Source: an uncultured Tenacibaculum sp.
Lineage (GTDB): Bacteria > Bacteroidota > Bacteroidia > Flavobacteriales > Flavobacteriaceae
Direction: 5' to 3'
Length of the DNA: 58,025 bases
Assembly (NCBI RefSeq): GCF_947502995.1
Contig: NZ_CANNBW010000015.1
Span: 1 to 58,025 of the forward strand
Each line of letters opens with the position of its first letter. Position 1 is the first letter of the stretch. Under the pieces are notes generated by a model, which did no database searches, was not told where the DNA came from, and worked only from the letters and a program-made list of their open reading frames with translations. The position numbers and the translations under genes were made by a program. This document shows positions 15,189-23,972 of this stretch, one piece after another.

Positions 15189-15935
15189 CTATTTTAGAAT
15201 AGAAAAACTTTTGATAATATCTCTATAGCTTTCGCTAAAAGAAATTAAATGATTATTCTTTAATAACAGTGAATTTTTAGAAAGTGAAATTTCTTCAATC
15301 ATATCTGTGTTTACAATGTATTTTCGATGTACTTGTTTAAAGAAGTTTTGTGTGAGGTATTCGTAAACTTTACTTAAAGATATTTGTATGATAAAATTCT
15401 CTATTTCAGTAATAATATTACAGTATCTGTTATCAACTTCAATGTAAATGATATTATTGAAATTTACTTTTTTAAGAGTGTTTTTCTTTTTAATAAATAA
15501 GTATTCCTTAGCAATCACAGTATCTTCCGTCTTACTTGCAAAAACATTTATTTGACCATAAAACTTTTCAATAGCCATTTCAATGGCGTATAGTAATTCT
15601 AGTTCATTAAACGGTTTTAACAAATAACGAAAAGGATTTGTCAATTTTGCACGTTCAAAAATTTGTTGATCTTTTGAAGAGGTTAAAAATAGAAAAGGTT
15701 TTATTGCATTAGGTACAGTGGAGATTGTTTCAGCAAAAGTGATTCCTTCAGGATTGTCTCCTAAAAAAATATCGATGATAACCAAGTCAATATTAAATTG
15801 ATAATATTTAGTCAGTGCATCTTTATAATTTCTGGCTATGGCTACTACATTATACTTGTAATCTTCTAATATTTCCGAGAGCTCAAGTGCTAATTCTTTA
15901 TCGTCTTCTATAATAAGTATATTTAAGTTTTCCAT
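15189..15935 (-). CDS. LytTR-family response regulator
   Basis: 248 residues. Receiver domain 1-125 with acidic pair E10/D11-D12 and phosphoacceptor D55 (LVIIDIFLGD), switch residues in FLTSSKDQQ and the invariant lysine in YLLKPFNE. LytTR DNA-binding domain about 145-248 (IIYIEVDNRYCNI, VHRKYIVNTDMIEEI). It starts 2 bp after the kinase gene, so the two are a cognate pair. LytTR proteins bind paired 9-bp direct repeats; suitable repeats occur 54 bp and 2 kb downstream of its gene, suggesting these are its targets. Confidence 0.93.
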   Translation of the reverse strand: MENLNILIIEDDKELALELSEILEDYKYNVVAIARNYKDALTKYYQFNIDLVIIDIFLGDNPEGITFAETISTVPNAIKPFLFLTSSKDQQIFERAKLTNPFRYLLKPFNELELLYAIEMAIEKFYGQINVFASKTEDTVIAKEYLFIKKKNTLKKVNFNNIIYIEVDNRYCNIITEIENFIIQISLSKVYEYLTQNFFKQVHRKYIVNTDMIEEISLSKNSLLLKNNHLISFSESYRDIIKSFSILK

Positions 15936-15937
15936 AA

Positions 15938-17671
15938 TTAAATTTCTGTTTTAGGAAAGCCAAGAGTAATTGTAGTTCCAATATCAATAGTACTTTCTAT
16001 ATGAAAAGTAGCTTGGTTTTTAGTAGTTAAAGCTTTACAAAGCTGTATGCCTAGTCCAGTTCCTATTTCTTGCTGATTTTGTTTTTTGTTTAGTAGAGGA
16101 GAAGAGGCGAGAAGTTGTTTAACCATTTCTGCTGTCATACCAATACCATTATCTTTTATATTTAAATTAACCAAATCATTTTGGTTAGTAACTTCAGATT
16201 TACAAATTATAGTTCCATTTTCAGGAGAAAACTTAATCGCATTATCAAGTAAGTTTCTTATGATGATTTTTAAAGAATCTAGATCAGCTTTTATAAAAGT
16301 AGGTTGTTCTACTTCAATTATAAAGTTAATGTTTTTGTCTTCGAATAAAGGACGATAATTAAATTCAATTTGTTTAAGAATACTACTTAATTCTAAAGAT
16401 TCGATATTAAAATAAGTACTATTTGTTTGTAATGTAGCCCAGTTTAATAAGTTTTCAAGTAGATTATATGTTGTTGTTGCAATGAGCGCGTTTTTGTTGG
16501 CAATTGTACTTAATGAATTATAATTCTCATTTTCGATATTTCGAATAAGTTTAGAATTACTTCTTTGCATTAAGTTTACCGATGATCTTAAATCATGACT
16601 AACGATTGAAAAAAGCTTATCCTTTGTTTTGTTTAAAAGACTTAATTGTTCTTTTTGTGAAGTAATAATTTTAGTGGTTTTATTTTTTCGAATTAAGAAG
16701 TAAATTACAGTAATGGCGAGTAGTAAAAATAGAATAGAGGAAGCTATAAAACCATTTCGTTGAAAAGATTTTGCCTTGTTCTCTAATTTCAAAATATCAA
16801 TTTCATTTTCCTTTCGTTCTTCGAGAATTTTCTTTTCTAATTTAGCAGTATTGTATATTTTCTCTTGATCGTAAACTAATTCTCTCCACTTTTCAGATTC
16901 TTTTCTGTATAGAAGAGCTTTGCTGAAATTTTTCCGATTTTCTTCAACAACAGCCATATTTGTAGAAGTTAGTCTTTTGATTTCATTATCAGAAGTTTTT
17001 TTTGAAATTTCATAAGCTTTCATAAAATAAGCAATAGCTATACTGTCTTTGTATTGCTCATAGTACAAATTAGCAATGTTAGAGTATGCATCAGCAAGTT
17101 CTTTATTGTTTCCTTTTTTCTCTGCTAATTTTAAATATTCAGATAAATATGTATTGGCTTTATCATATTTTTTTAAATGCAAGTAGCACACACCAAGATC
17201 ATTTAAGAAAGAAATATCTTCAATATCATCCATGGAAGTTATTCCTCGATCTTCAATGTTTTTGAGGTAAACAAGCGCTTTTTTAAATTGACTCTTTTCT
17301 AGTGAAATACTACTTAATGCGTATAAAACTTTATTGTAAAAAAGAAAATCACTCGGAATTTTTTTAAATTCTGTTTGAGCCTCACTGTATAGGTTTTTCA
17401 ACATGAAACTGTGAGCTCTCATGTAGTTAAAATATGAAAGTTCTGTTTTTGAGTTTTTTGTATCAGTTACCTTTGAAGTAGCTACAATTACAGAATCCCA
17501 TTTTTGTTGTAAAAAGAAATCACTTGTCTTTTCAAGAAGTTTATTTTTATCGTAATAATCACTTTGAATTTTTTCAAAGAAATGAGAATGATATTTTATG
17601 GTTTTCTTTTGCGAAAATGTACAAATAGAAAATAATATTAAAATGAATATAAATGCTTTTTTAAAGTACAT
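15938..17671 (-). CDS. TPR-containing sensor histidine kinase
   Basis: 577 residues: signal peptide (about 1-20), about six tetratricopeptide repeats facing the periplasm (about 75-260, e.g. DAYSNIANLYYEQYKDSIAI), a coiled coil (about 265-305), one membrane helix (about 308-328), HisKA domain with H359 in SIVSHDLRSS, and HATPase domain with NLLDNAIKFSP, DNGIGM and GTGLGIQLC. This TPR-TM-kinase plan is common in Bacteroidota. The signal is unknown; TPRs normally bind proteins or peptides. Translationally coupled to the LytTR regulator (2-bp gap). Confidence 0.93.
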   Translation of the reverse strand: MYFKKAFIFILILFSICTFSQKKTIKYHSHFFEKIQSDYYDKNKLLEKTSDFFLQQKWDSVIVATSKVTDTKNSKTELSYFNYMRAHSFMLKNLYSEAQTEFKKIPSDFLFYNKVLYALSSISLEKSQFKKALVYLKNIEDRGITSMDDIEDISFLNDLGVCYLHLKKYDKANTYLSEYLKLAEKKGNNKELADAYSNIANLYYEQYKDSIAIAYFMKAYEISKKTSDNEIKRLTSTNMAVVEENRKNFSKALLYRKESEKWRELVYDQEKIYNTAKLEKKILEERKENEIDILKLENKAKSFQRNGFIASSILFLLLAITVIYFLIRKNKTTKIITSQKEQLSLLNKTKDKLFSIVSHDLRSSVNLMQRSNSKLIRNIENENYNSLSTIANKNALIATTTYNLLENLLNWATLQTNSTYFNIESLELSSILKQIEFNYRPLFEDKNINFIIEVEQPTFIKADLDSLKIIIRNLLDNAIKFSPENGTIICKSEVTNQNDLVNLNIKDNGIGMTAEMVKQLLASSPLLNKKQNQQEIGTGLGIQLCKALTTKNQATFHIESTIDIGTTITLGFPKTEI

Positions 17672-17787
17672 ATACGCAGTAAAGGTTTCGGAAGTTTGGT
17701 ATTGAGTTATATTTGTTTTAAGTGAAGTTTATTCAACACAAGTGTATTCATGTTCTTAGAGAATATTCTTGTAAAGAAAAAGAGAAT

Positions 17788-18366
17788 TTATCCACCATTA
17801 CTTCCTTTAACCACAGTTTCTGTTCCTCTTGAAGTTCTTGGATCGATATCCCAAATAAAAGATTGAACAATATTTATATCTTCAATATTTATGTTTTCTG
17901 GTAAATTAATAGTAGTGTTGTTAACAGAAAATTCTACGCTGTAAGCTTGAAAATATTCAGGGTTTTTATCTTGACTATTATATATTTTTTGTATTGTCCT
18001 TTTATTACAATAGAGATATAGTTGTAAAGTATATAAACCATAAGAGTTAACACAAAAAAGTTGCTTAACCATGATTTTATCTATGATTTCAGATGTTGTA
18101 TCAAGTGATGATTTTTTTATTTCTTCAGCTTTTGAAGCTACAAAAAACAATACTTTAATATTAATAAATTTATTGTGTTCATCTTCTTTTAAGTATTCAG
18201 CTTCAACTAACGTTGGCAAAAGTATTTTTCCATCTGAATTTTTAGAAACAGGAAAGTTAATGTAACCAGAGGTTTTTGGATTAATTTCTAATTTTTTGTC
18301 CCCATCCATAATTGTATCACCTGGAGGGAATATGATTTTTTCAGAAGAGTTTTTTAAAACTTCCAT
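17788..18366 (-). CDS. Unknown 192-residue protein upstream of the two-component system
   Basis: Soluble, mixed alpha/beta, no signal peptide. C-terminus DPRTSRGTETVVKGSNGG is polar and probably disordered. Cysteines at about 105 and 120. It precedes the kinase gene by 116 bp on the same strand and may be part of the same island, but no repeat of the promoter/leader type lies in front of it. I do not recognise it and infer no function. Confidence 0.6.
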   Translation of the reverse strand: MEVLKNSSEKIIFPPGDTIMDGDKKLEINPKTSGYINFPVSKNSDGKILLPTLVEAEYLKEDEHNKFINIKVLFFVASKAEEIKKSSLDTTSEIIDKIMVKQLFCVNSYGLYTLQLYLYCNKRTIQKIYNSQDKNPEYFQAYSVEFSVNNTTINLPENINIEDINIVQSFIWDIDPRTSRGTETVVKGSNGG

Positions 18367-18523
18367 AATTATAAAAAATGAGGTTAATTAATTAAAGCTA
18401 ATGTATTAATAATCTAAATGAATACAAATTAGAAGGCTACAGAAAAATGTGTTAAAATTCGATAAAGAATAACAAATAAGATATCAATTAAGCTAAAAAA
18501 AATGTTTTTTTTCATTTTTAAAG

Positions 18524-18554
18524 TTTGTTAATTAAAAATAAAAAAATATATTTG
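18524..18554 (+). promoter_or_regulatory. Bacteroidota-type promoter of the ECF sigma factor gene
   Basis: TTTG (18524-18527), 19 nt, then TATATTTG (18547-18554) matches the Bacteroidota consensus TTTG-N17-23-TAnnTTTG. Predicted start of transcription about 18561, leaving a ~100-nt leader that contains the perfect 7-bp inverted repeat TGAGATA/TATCTCA (18630-18647). Confidence 0.7.
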
Positions 18555-18662
18555 CCCTTTACGTAATTAATTAAATATCATACGCCTATACAGTAAAACT
18601 ACTTTTTAAAATTTAATATAATTCCCATATGAGATAGAAATATCTCACAAAAAGTAGTAGTT

Positions 18663-19247
18663 ATGTATAGAAAATCAGCAGATGATAGCGTCTTAGTTAA
18701 AGAGTATATTAACGGTAAAGAAATCGCTCTAGAGTTTCTTGTTAAAAAACACCAACAACGTATTTTTAGTTTTATTTACAGCAAAGTTCAAGATAGAGAT
18801 GTTGCTGAAGATATCTTTCAAGATACTTTTATTAAAGTAATCAAGACACTTAAAAAAGGTAATTATAATGAAGAAGGGAAGTTTTTACCTTGGGTGATGC
18901 GAATTTCTCATAACTTAGTTATTGATTATTTTAGAAAGAATAATAGAATGCCATTTTTTAATAACTCAGATGAGTTTGATATTTTTTCTATTATCAGTGA
19001 CGATGCTTTAAATGCTGAAAAGCGAATCATTAAAGATCAGATTTTATTAGATGTAAAAAATCTAATAGAGGAACTTCCGGAAGAACAAAAAGAGGTTTTA
19101 AAGATGAGGATTTATATGGATATGAGTTTTAATGAAATTTCTGAAAATACAGGTGTAAGTATTAATACAGCATTAGGAAGAATGCGTTATGCTTTGATAA
19201 ATATCAGAAAGCTAATAGATAAGAATAAAATAATTTTAGTGAACTAA
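18663..19247 (+). CDS. ECF-type RNA polymerase sigma factor
   Basis: 194 residues with region 2 (about 20-90: VAEDIFQDTFIKVI, WVMRISHNLVIDYFRK) and region 4 (about 135-185: LPEEQKEVLKMRIYMDMSFNEIS, split by the helix-turn-helix). It is the sigma-70 family member found as a conserved single gene in flavobacteria, without an anti-sigma gene next to it. A 47-residue conserved-looking ORF follows 55 bp later and shares its terminator, suggesting a two-gene transcript. Confidence 0.93.
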   Translation: MYRKSADDSVLVKEYINGKEIALEFLVKKHQQRIFSFIYSKVQDRDVAEDIFQDTFIKVIKTLKKGNYNEEGKFLPWVMRISHNLVIDYFRKNNRMPFFNNSDEFDIFSIISDDALNAEKRIIKDQILLDVKNLIEELPEEQKEVLKMRIYMDMSFNEISENTGVSINTALGRMRYALINIRKLIDKNKIILVN

Positions 19248-19302
19248 TAATAAATTGTAAAGTTTAGCGTTCCTATTAGTAATTAAACGATAAATTACTT
19301 AT

Positions 19303-19446
19303 ATGGCGCAAATTTACTCTGAAAAACCATCCAACTTCAGGATGAATCCAAAAAAATCAACAATACAATTTATATTAAACTTTTCCAAAAGCTTCAAAAC
19401 GGTAAGAACAAATAACGATGTTCTCATTGAATTGAATTTGAATTAA
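19303..19446 (+). CDS. 47-residue protein following the sigma factor gene
   Basis: Reads MAQIYSEKPSNFRMNPKKST then a hydrophobic-aromatic pattern (IQFILNFSKSFKTVR) and ends VLIELNLN. Its place right after the ECF sigma gene and before their common terminator, and its protein-like amphipathic pattern, support it as real. I recall similar short products behind this sigma factor in other flavobacteria but cannot check that here. Possible regulator of the sigma factor; not shown. Confidence 0.6.
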   Translation: MAQIYSEKPSNFRMNPKKSTIQFILNFSKSFKTVRTNNDVLIELNLN

Positions 19447-19454
19447 GAGTGAAG

Positions 19455-19482
19455 AAGCTTCAGTGCGAACTGGAGCTTTTTT
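19455..19482 (+). terminator. Terminator of the sigma factor operon
   Basis: A 10-bp stem (19455-19464 with 19469-19478, one G-U) with a GCGA tetraloop, then a T run. It overlaps the last two bases of the facing nth gene. Confidence 0.85.
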
Positions 19483-20140
19483 ATTTCTTCCTCTTTTTAT
19501 TGTATTCTGTAATAACAGTTTTCCTACCAATTGCACTTGTAATTATATCATTATCTAAGTTCCAACCTCTAGCAGGACAATACTCTCTACCATAAAAAAT
19601 AATTTGTAAGTGTAGTTTATTCCAAATTTCTTTAGGAAATAAACGCTTTGCATCCTTTTCTGTTTGTGCAATACTTTTCCCGTTAGATAAATTCCAACGA
19701 TACATTAAACGATGAATATGAGTATCAACAGGAAATGCAGGAATATTAAATGCTTGAGCCATCACTACACTAGCCGTCTTATGCCCAACAGCAGGTAATG
19801 CTTCTAAGGCTTCAAAACTTTTCGGTACTTCTCCATTATGTTTTTCTATTAAAATTTGAGATAAACCATAAATTCCTTTCGATTTCATAGGTGAAAGTCC
19901 AACAGGTTTTATAATTTCTCTGATTTCATCAACAGATAATTGTACCATGTCATAAGGATTATCTGCACGCTCAAAAAGTAAAGGTGTAATTTTATTTACA
20001 CGCTCATCAGTGCTTTGAGCAGACATTAAAACGGCGATTAATAATGTATAAGGATCTGTATGATCTAAAGGGATAGGAGTTTCTGGATATAATCGTTCTA
20101 AAGTATCAATTACAAACTGAACTTTTTCTGTTTTGTTCAT
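19481..20140 (-). CDS. nth: Endonuclease III (DNA glycosylase/AP lyase) without the Fe-S cysteines
   Basis: 219 residues from the ATG at 20140; an upstream ATG at 20230 would run into the divergent bcp gene. The helix-hairpin-helix LPAVGHKTASVV with catalytic K121, and D139 in FPVDTHIHRL, are intact, so oxidised pyrimidine removal and AP lyase activity are expected. E. coli Nth carries four Cys for a 4Fe-4S cluster near its C-terminus; here only C188 (REYCPARGW) remains, so no cluster can form. Relatives in Bacteroidota share this as far as I recall. TATTTTTG (minus strand, about 20160-20167) is a probable -7 box. Confidence 0.93.
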   Translation of the reverse strand: MNKTEKVQFVIDTLERLYPETPIPLDHTDPYTLLIAVLMSAQSTDERVNKITPLLFERADNPYDMVQLSVDEIREIIKPVGLSPMKSKGIYGLSQILIEKHNGEVPKSFEALEALPAVGHKTASVVMAQAFNIPAFPVDTHIHRLMYRWNLSNGKSIAQTEKDAKRLFPKEIWNKLHLQIIFYGREYCPARGWNLDNDIITSAIGRKTVITEYNKKRKK

Positions 20141-20176
20141 TTTTTCAGTATTTTTACTTAACAAAAATACCGAATT

Positions 20177-20629
20177 ATGACAACACTTAAAATAGGAGAT
20201 AATGCGCCAAGTTTTGAAGCTAAAGATCAAGACGGAAATATCATAAAATTAGAAGATTACAAAGGAAAAAAGTTAGTTGTTTTTTTCTATCCTAAAGCAA
20301 GTACGCCAGGTTGTACAGCTGAAGCTTGTAACTTAAGAGATAATTATGAAACTTTTCAAGCGCAAGGATATGAGATTTTAGGAGTAAGTGCAGATAGTGC
20401 AAAGCGTCAACAAAACTTTATCAATAAACACGAGTTACCATTTCCTTTATTAGCAGATGAAGATAAATCTGTAATTAATGCATTTGGAGTTTGGGGACCA
20501 AAAAAGTTTATGGGAAAAGAGTATGATGGTATTCACCGAACTACTTTTGTAATTGATGAAAATGGTGTTTTAACTGATGTTATCGCTAAAGTAAAAACTA
20601 AAGCTCACGCAGAGCAAATTTTAGGATAA
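20177..20629 (+). CDS. bcp: Thioredoxin-dependent peroxiredoxin (Bcp/PrxQ)
   Basis: 150 residues. Peroxidatic C46 and resolving C51 in the PrxQ pattern STPGCTAEAC, after FFYPKA. Reduces hydrogen and organic peroxides using thioredoxin. Divergent from nth, 36 bp apart, so both promoters overlap. Full family length. Confidence 0.95.
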   Translation: MTTLKIGDNAPSFEAKDQDGNIIKLEDYKGKKLVVFFYPKASTPGCTAEACNLRDNYETFQAQGYEILGVSADSAKRQQNFINKHELPFPLLADEDKSVINAFGVWGPKKFMGKEYDGIHRTTFVIDENGVLTDVIAKVKTKAHAEQILG

Positions 20630-20660
20630 TTTATCCATCTAAAATTGGAATAATAAAAAA

Positions 20661-20682
20661 ACGCTACAGATATCTGTAGCGT
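20661..20682. terminator. Bidirectional terminator between bcp and the hydroxylase gene
   Basis: A 22-bp perfect palindrome starting ACGCTACAGA, with A run on the left and seven T on the right, 31 bp past bcp and 7 bp before the facing gene's stop. Confidence 0.9.
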
Positions 20683-20689
20683 TTTTTTA

Positions 20690-21625
20690 TTATTTATCTA
20701 ACTTTAATTCTCTTTGAAGTTCTTTACTCGTTTTCGAGCTTCCATCATGGCTCCAACCTGGAGGCATGAAAACGTATTTCAAACGAGTTCCTAAAGGCAA
20801 ATGTTTTTTATTATGAAAAAAGTCTTTAAATATATCTTTCCACTCGTGGAAAATGATATTTACAGGTCCTTTGTCATCTAAAGGTTTTGTTAATCCGAAT
20901 TTTAATTTTTCGTATTCCATTTCCTCTTCCTCAGCCTGAAATGTACCAAACATTCTATCCCAAATAATTAAAAACATTCCCATGTTCTTGTCTAAATATT
21001 TAATGTTAGAAGCATGGTGAACTCTGTGATGAGAAGGAGTAACAAATATATATTCCCAAGTTTTTAGTAAGAAACCTACTAAACCTTTTCTTTTTGTTGG
21101 TTTTATAAAGTTCGTGTGACATAAAGTTCCATAATTCTGGTTCATCGCATAAGCAAACATGATATGTAATGGTTGAATTCCTATTAAAATTAATGGAATT
21201 AAAAACATAAAGCGATAAAATGGCTGTAGAACAGGTGAACGGAATCCTGTAGAGATATTATAGTATTCTGAGTTATGATGTGTAACATGAACAGCCCAGA
21301 AAAATCTTGAATGATGATCTACATAATGATGAACATAATACAAGAAATCTTGACCAACAAATGCTATAAACCAGTATAAAAATCCAGTACCTTCCCAATT
21401 AATAAAACGATAATCGTAGAAGAAGTCCATTACCACAAACGAAGTAGCATACATCAATGTGTCTAAAAAGACATTAACTAACGCAAAATATACGTTGGTC
21501 GAAACATCTTTAAACTCATAATTTTTAGCTTTTCGTTTATAGCTAAAGTACATCTCAACACCAATGGCTAAAGCACAAATTGGAACAAACCATATATAAG
21601 CATTTTGGTGAGTGAAAATATCCAT
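20690..21625 (-). CDS. Sterol desaturase/fatty acid hydroxylase superfamily membrane protein
   Basis: 311 residues with four or five membrane helices in the first 190 residues. The di-iron histidine boxes are complete: HHYVDHHSRFFWAVHVTHH and PSHHRVHH. The superfamily puts hydroxyl groups or double bonds into lipids using O2. Substrate cannot be told; bacterial members act on fatty acids, carotenoids or ether lipids. Single-gene unit with a shared terminator behind it. Confidence 0.9.
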   Translation of the reverse strand: MDIFTHQNAYIWFVPICALAIGVEMYFSYKRKAKNYEFKDVSTNVYFALVNVFLDTLMYATSFVVMDFFYDYRFINWEGTGFLYWFIAFVGQDFLYYVHHYVDHHSRFFWAVHVTHHNSEYYNISTGFRSPVLQPFYRFMFLIPLILIGIQPLHIMFAYAMNQNYGTLCHTNFIKPTKRKGLVGFLLKTWEYIFVTPSHHRVHHASNIKYLDKNMGMFLIIWDRMFGTFQAEEEEMEYEKLKFGLTKPLDDKGPVNIIFHEWKDIFKDFFHNKKHLPLGTRLKYVFMPPGWSHDGSSKTSKELQRELKLDK

Positions 21626-21737
21626 ATAAAAAAATTTAGGTTAAAAAGATAGTAGATATCTAAGCTTAATCTCGTGCAAAGGTAAACTATCTCTATTTAA
21701 AAGAATTTATTAAACATAGAAATTGTTTATACTAAGA

Positions 21738-22370
21738 TTATAACCTCTTATCGATCCAATCTTTAAAACTATAAAAGTTCTGAGGAGCAACACCATGCCC
21801 AACAGGATATTCATGAAATTCGTTTTGTAAATTCAGTTTATTTAAGAAATCTGGAGTTTTTTTAGCCCAATCAAAAGGAATTACTTGATCTACAATTCCA
21901 TGAGAAATATAATAATCAGTTGTTATTGATTCTGAAATTTCTTTAGGAATTAAGTCTTCAAGTAAATATCCACTTAATGCAACTACATGTTGAACTTTGT
22001 TAGGATAACGTAAGCTTAATCCGTAACTTAAAATCGCACCTTGACTAAATCCTAGTAAAAACGTTTTGTTTGTATTGTATTTTGCTTGTATTTCATCAAT
22101 AAAAGCAGCAATTTTATCTACAGATTCACTAGCTTGTTTTGTGTCTGAAAATTTATCGTTGTTTGCATCAAAGTTTATAGCATACCAAGCATAACCACCA
22201 TAGCCCATTTCATAAGGAGCTCTAACAGTTATAATTAATAATTCATCTGATAATTCTTCAGCAAAAGAAAATAAATCGTCTTCATTACTTCCATATCCGT
22301 GAAGTAAAATTAAAACATTCGGATTTTCAGTAGCAACTTTCGGTGCTCTCTCCTTATAAAATAAACTCAT
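21738..22370 (-). CDS. Alpha/beta hydrolase, phospholipase/carboxylesterase type
   Basis: 210 residues. LILLHGYGSNEDD oxyanion loop, nucleophile elbow GFSQGA, aspartate in GIVDQVIPF and histidine in YPVGHGV complete the triad. Resembles YpfH/acyl-protein thioesterase carboxylesterases. Start is 6 bp after the membrane protein gene that precedes it, so it lies in the same leftward operon as the dihydroorotase homologue and BatA. Confidence 0.88.
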   Translation of the reverse strand: MSLFYKERAPKVATENPNVLILLHGYGSNEDDLFSFAEELSDELLIITVRAPYEMGYGGYAWYAINFDANNDKFSDTKQASESVDKIAAFIDEIQAKYNTNKTFLLGFSQGAILSYGLSLRYPNKVQHVVALSGYLLEDLIPKEISESITTDYYISHGIVDQVIPFDWAKKTPDFLNKLNLQNEFHEYPVGHGVAPQNFYSFKDWIDKRL

Positions 22371-22376
22371 TAAATA

Positions 22377-22706
22377 TTATAAACTTTTAAACCAATCTTG
22401 GAAGTAATCTCCCAAAATAGGAACTTTTTTTTCTTCACCGTTCAACACTCCCATAAATCCAATAAACCATAACACGATTAGTAAACCAGAAATAATCCAA
22501 GAGGCAATTCCTCCAAAAAATCGATAAACTACCCAGCTATTGATTAGTGATATTACATTTAGTCCAATCATTTGTCTAACATGAAAACTTGTAAAAGCAT
22601 TCTTCTTAGAGCTGTTTAATATAAAAGCTACAATTGTTCCAATTATTGTGATATAACTAATTATAGCGTTGGTTTTTCCTTGTTCAATTGTTGTTAGATT
22701 TCTCAT
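22377..22706 (-). CDS. DUF4870/Tic20-like small membrane protein
   Basis: 109 residues, three hydrophobic helices and the loop KKNAFTSFHVRQMIGLNVIS, a hallmark of the DUF4870/Tic20-like family (FHxRQ before helix 2), ending VPILGDYFQDWF. Inner-membrane protein of unknown role. 6 bp from both neighbours. Confidence 0.8.
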   Translation of the reverse strand: MRNLTTIEQGKTNAIISYITIIGTIVAFILNSSKKNAFTSFHVRQMIGLNVISLINSWVVYRFFGGIASWIISGLLIVLWFIGFMGVLNGEEKKVPILGDYFQDWFKSL

Positions 22707-22712
22707 TATAGA

Positions 22713-23972
22713 TTAGGTGTTTAAAATTAATTGTTGGTTTGCATATATTCCATATGCTTTACCTTTAAGTTTTTCACCTATAAATATACTGTTTTTTGAA
22801 GTTGATTGGATATCATTTTCATTAAAAACAACTTCTGATTCTGTAGTAAACAAAGTAAGTTCTGCTTTAGAATCAATAGTTATAGAAGTATTATCAATTC
22901 CAAAGATAGATTTAGGATTTATACTTAAACATTTAGTGATAGTTTCTAAATCAAAAATCGAATTTAATGCTCCGAAAGCAGTTTCTAAACCTATGGTGCC
23001 ATCTTTAGCAATAGAAAATTCTACTTTTTTTTCTTCAATATCAATAGGATTATGATCTGAAGTAATTATATCGATAGTTCCGTTTTTTACGCTTTCAATT
23101 AAAGCTAATCGATCCTCTTCTGTTCGCAACGGAGGATTTACTTTTACTCTAGCATCAAAACCAATCAATTTTTCATCAGTTAATAAAAGGTTGTGCACAG
23201 CAGTACTACAAGTAACATTTAATCCTTTACTTTTTGCTGCTTTAATAAGTGCTACCGATTTTTTAGTAGAGATGGTTGGAATGTGTAATTTCCCTCCAGT
23301 ATATTCCAATAAAAATAAGTCTCTAGCAATTTGAATTTCTTCTGCTAAAGCCGGAATACCTTTTAAACCTAATCGTGTTGCATTAACACCTTCATGTGCA
23401 ACACCTTCACCAGCGATTTTCTTGTTTTTAGGAAAACTTAAAACTAAACCATCAAAATTTTGAGCATAAAGTAATGCAATTTTCAAAAGGTTGTCGTTTT
23501 CTAAAGGTTTCTTATAATCACCAAAAGCAATAGCTCCAGATTGTTGCATGTCATACAATTCAGCCATTTCAATACCTTCACACTTTTGTGTTAAAGCACC
23601 AATTGGATGCAGTGTTACCGCGTTGTTAGTCGCTTTATGAATTAAATATTCTACAGCAGATTTAGAATCTGTAATTGGTTGTGTATTTGGGTTTACAGCC
23701 ACTCGTGTGAAACCAGATTTAGCTGCAACTAAAAGTCCATTTTCAATAGTCTCTCTTTCTTCATAACCAGGTTCACCGAAACTAACGCTAGTATCAAACC
23801 AGCCAGTAGAAACATGTAAATTATCAAGAGTTATTGTATTGTAATTTTCTTTGGTATCAATAGTATCACTGATTTCAGTAATAACACCATTTGAAATTAA
23901 AATGTCTTTTACGCTATTGTGAAAAGGACTTGAAGGATCTATTATTTTCGCTGATTTTAAAAGCGTGATCAT
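22713..23972 (-). CDS. Dihydroorotase homologue lacking metal-binding histidines
   Basis: 419 residues, amidohydrolase fold, with strong relation to type I dihydroorotase (GEPGYEERETI, PNTQP, TSDHNPIDIEEKKVEF). The HxH metal motif, which in active enzymes sits in DxHxHLREPG, reads D60-T-S-V-S-F-G-E67: both histidines are serine and the substrate-binding arginine is glycine. The histidine in the HIAHVST-type motif is also lost (LHIPTIST). It is therefore predicted inactive, like the PyrC' partner of some ATCases, or to have another role. 4-bp overlap with BatA upstream. Confidence 0.85.
   Translation of the reverse strand: MITLLKSAKIIDPSSPFHNSVKDILISNGVITEISDTIDTKENYNTITLDNLHVSTGWFDTSVSFGEPGYEERETIENGLLVAAKSGFTRVAVNPNTQPITDSKSAVEYLIHKATNNAVTLHPIGALTQKCEGIEMAELYDMQQSGAIAFGDYKKPLENDNLLKIALLYAQNFDGLVLSFPKNKKIAGEGVAHEGVNATRLGLKGIPALAEEIQIARDLFLLEYTGGKLHIPTISTKKSVALIKAAKSKGLNVTCSTAVHNLLLTDEKLIGFDARVKVNPPLRTEEDRLALIESVKNGTIDIITSDHNPIDIEEKKVEFSIAKDGTIGLETAFGALNSIFDLETITKCLSINPKSIFGIDNTSITIDSKAELTLFTTESEVVFNENDIQSTSKNSIFIGEKLKGKAYGIYANQQLILNT

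Noticed and set aside
20141..20230. Upstream ATG extending nth by 30 codons
   Set aside because: It would overlap the divergent bcp coding sequence and the added residues do not match Nth.
22717..23055. 112-codon plus-strand ORF
   Set aside because: Antisense shadow of the dihydroorotase homologue.
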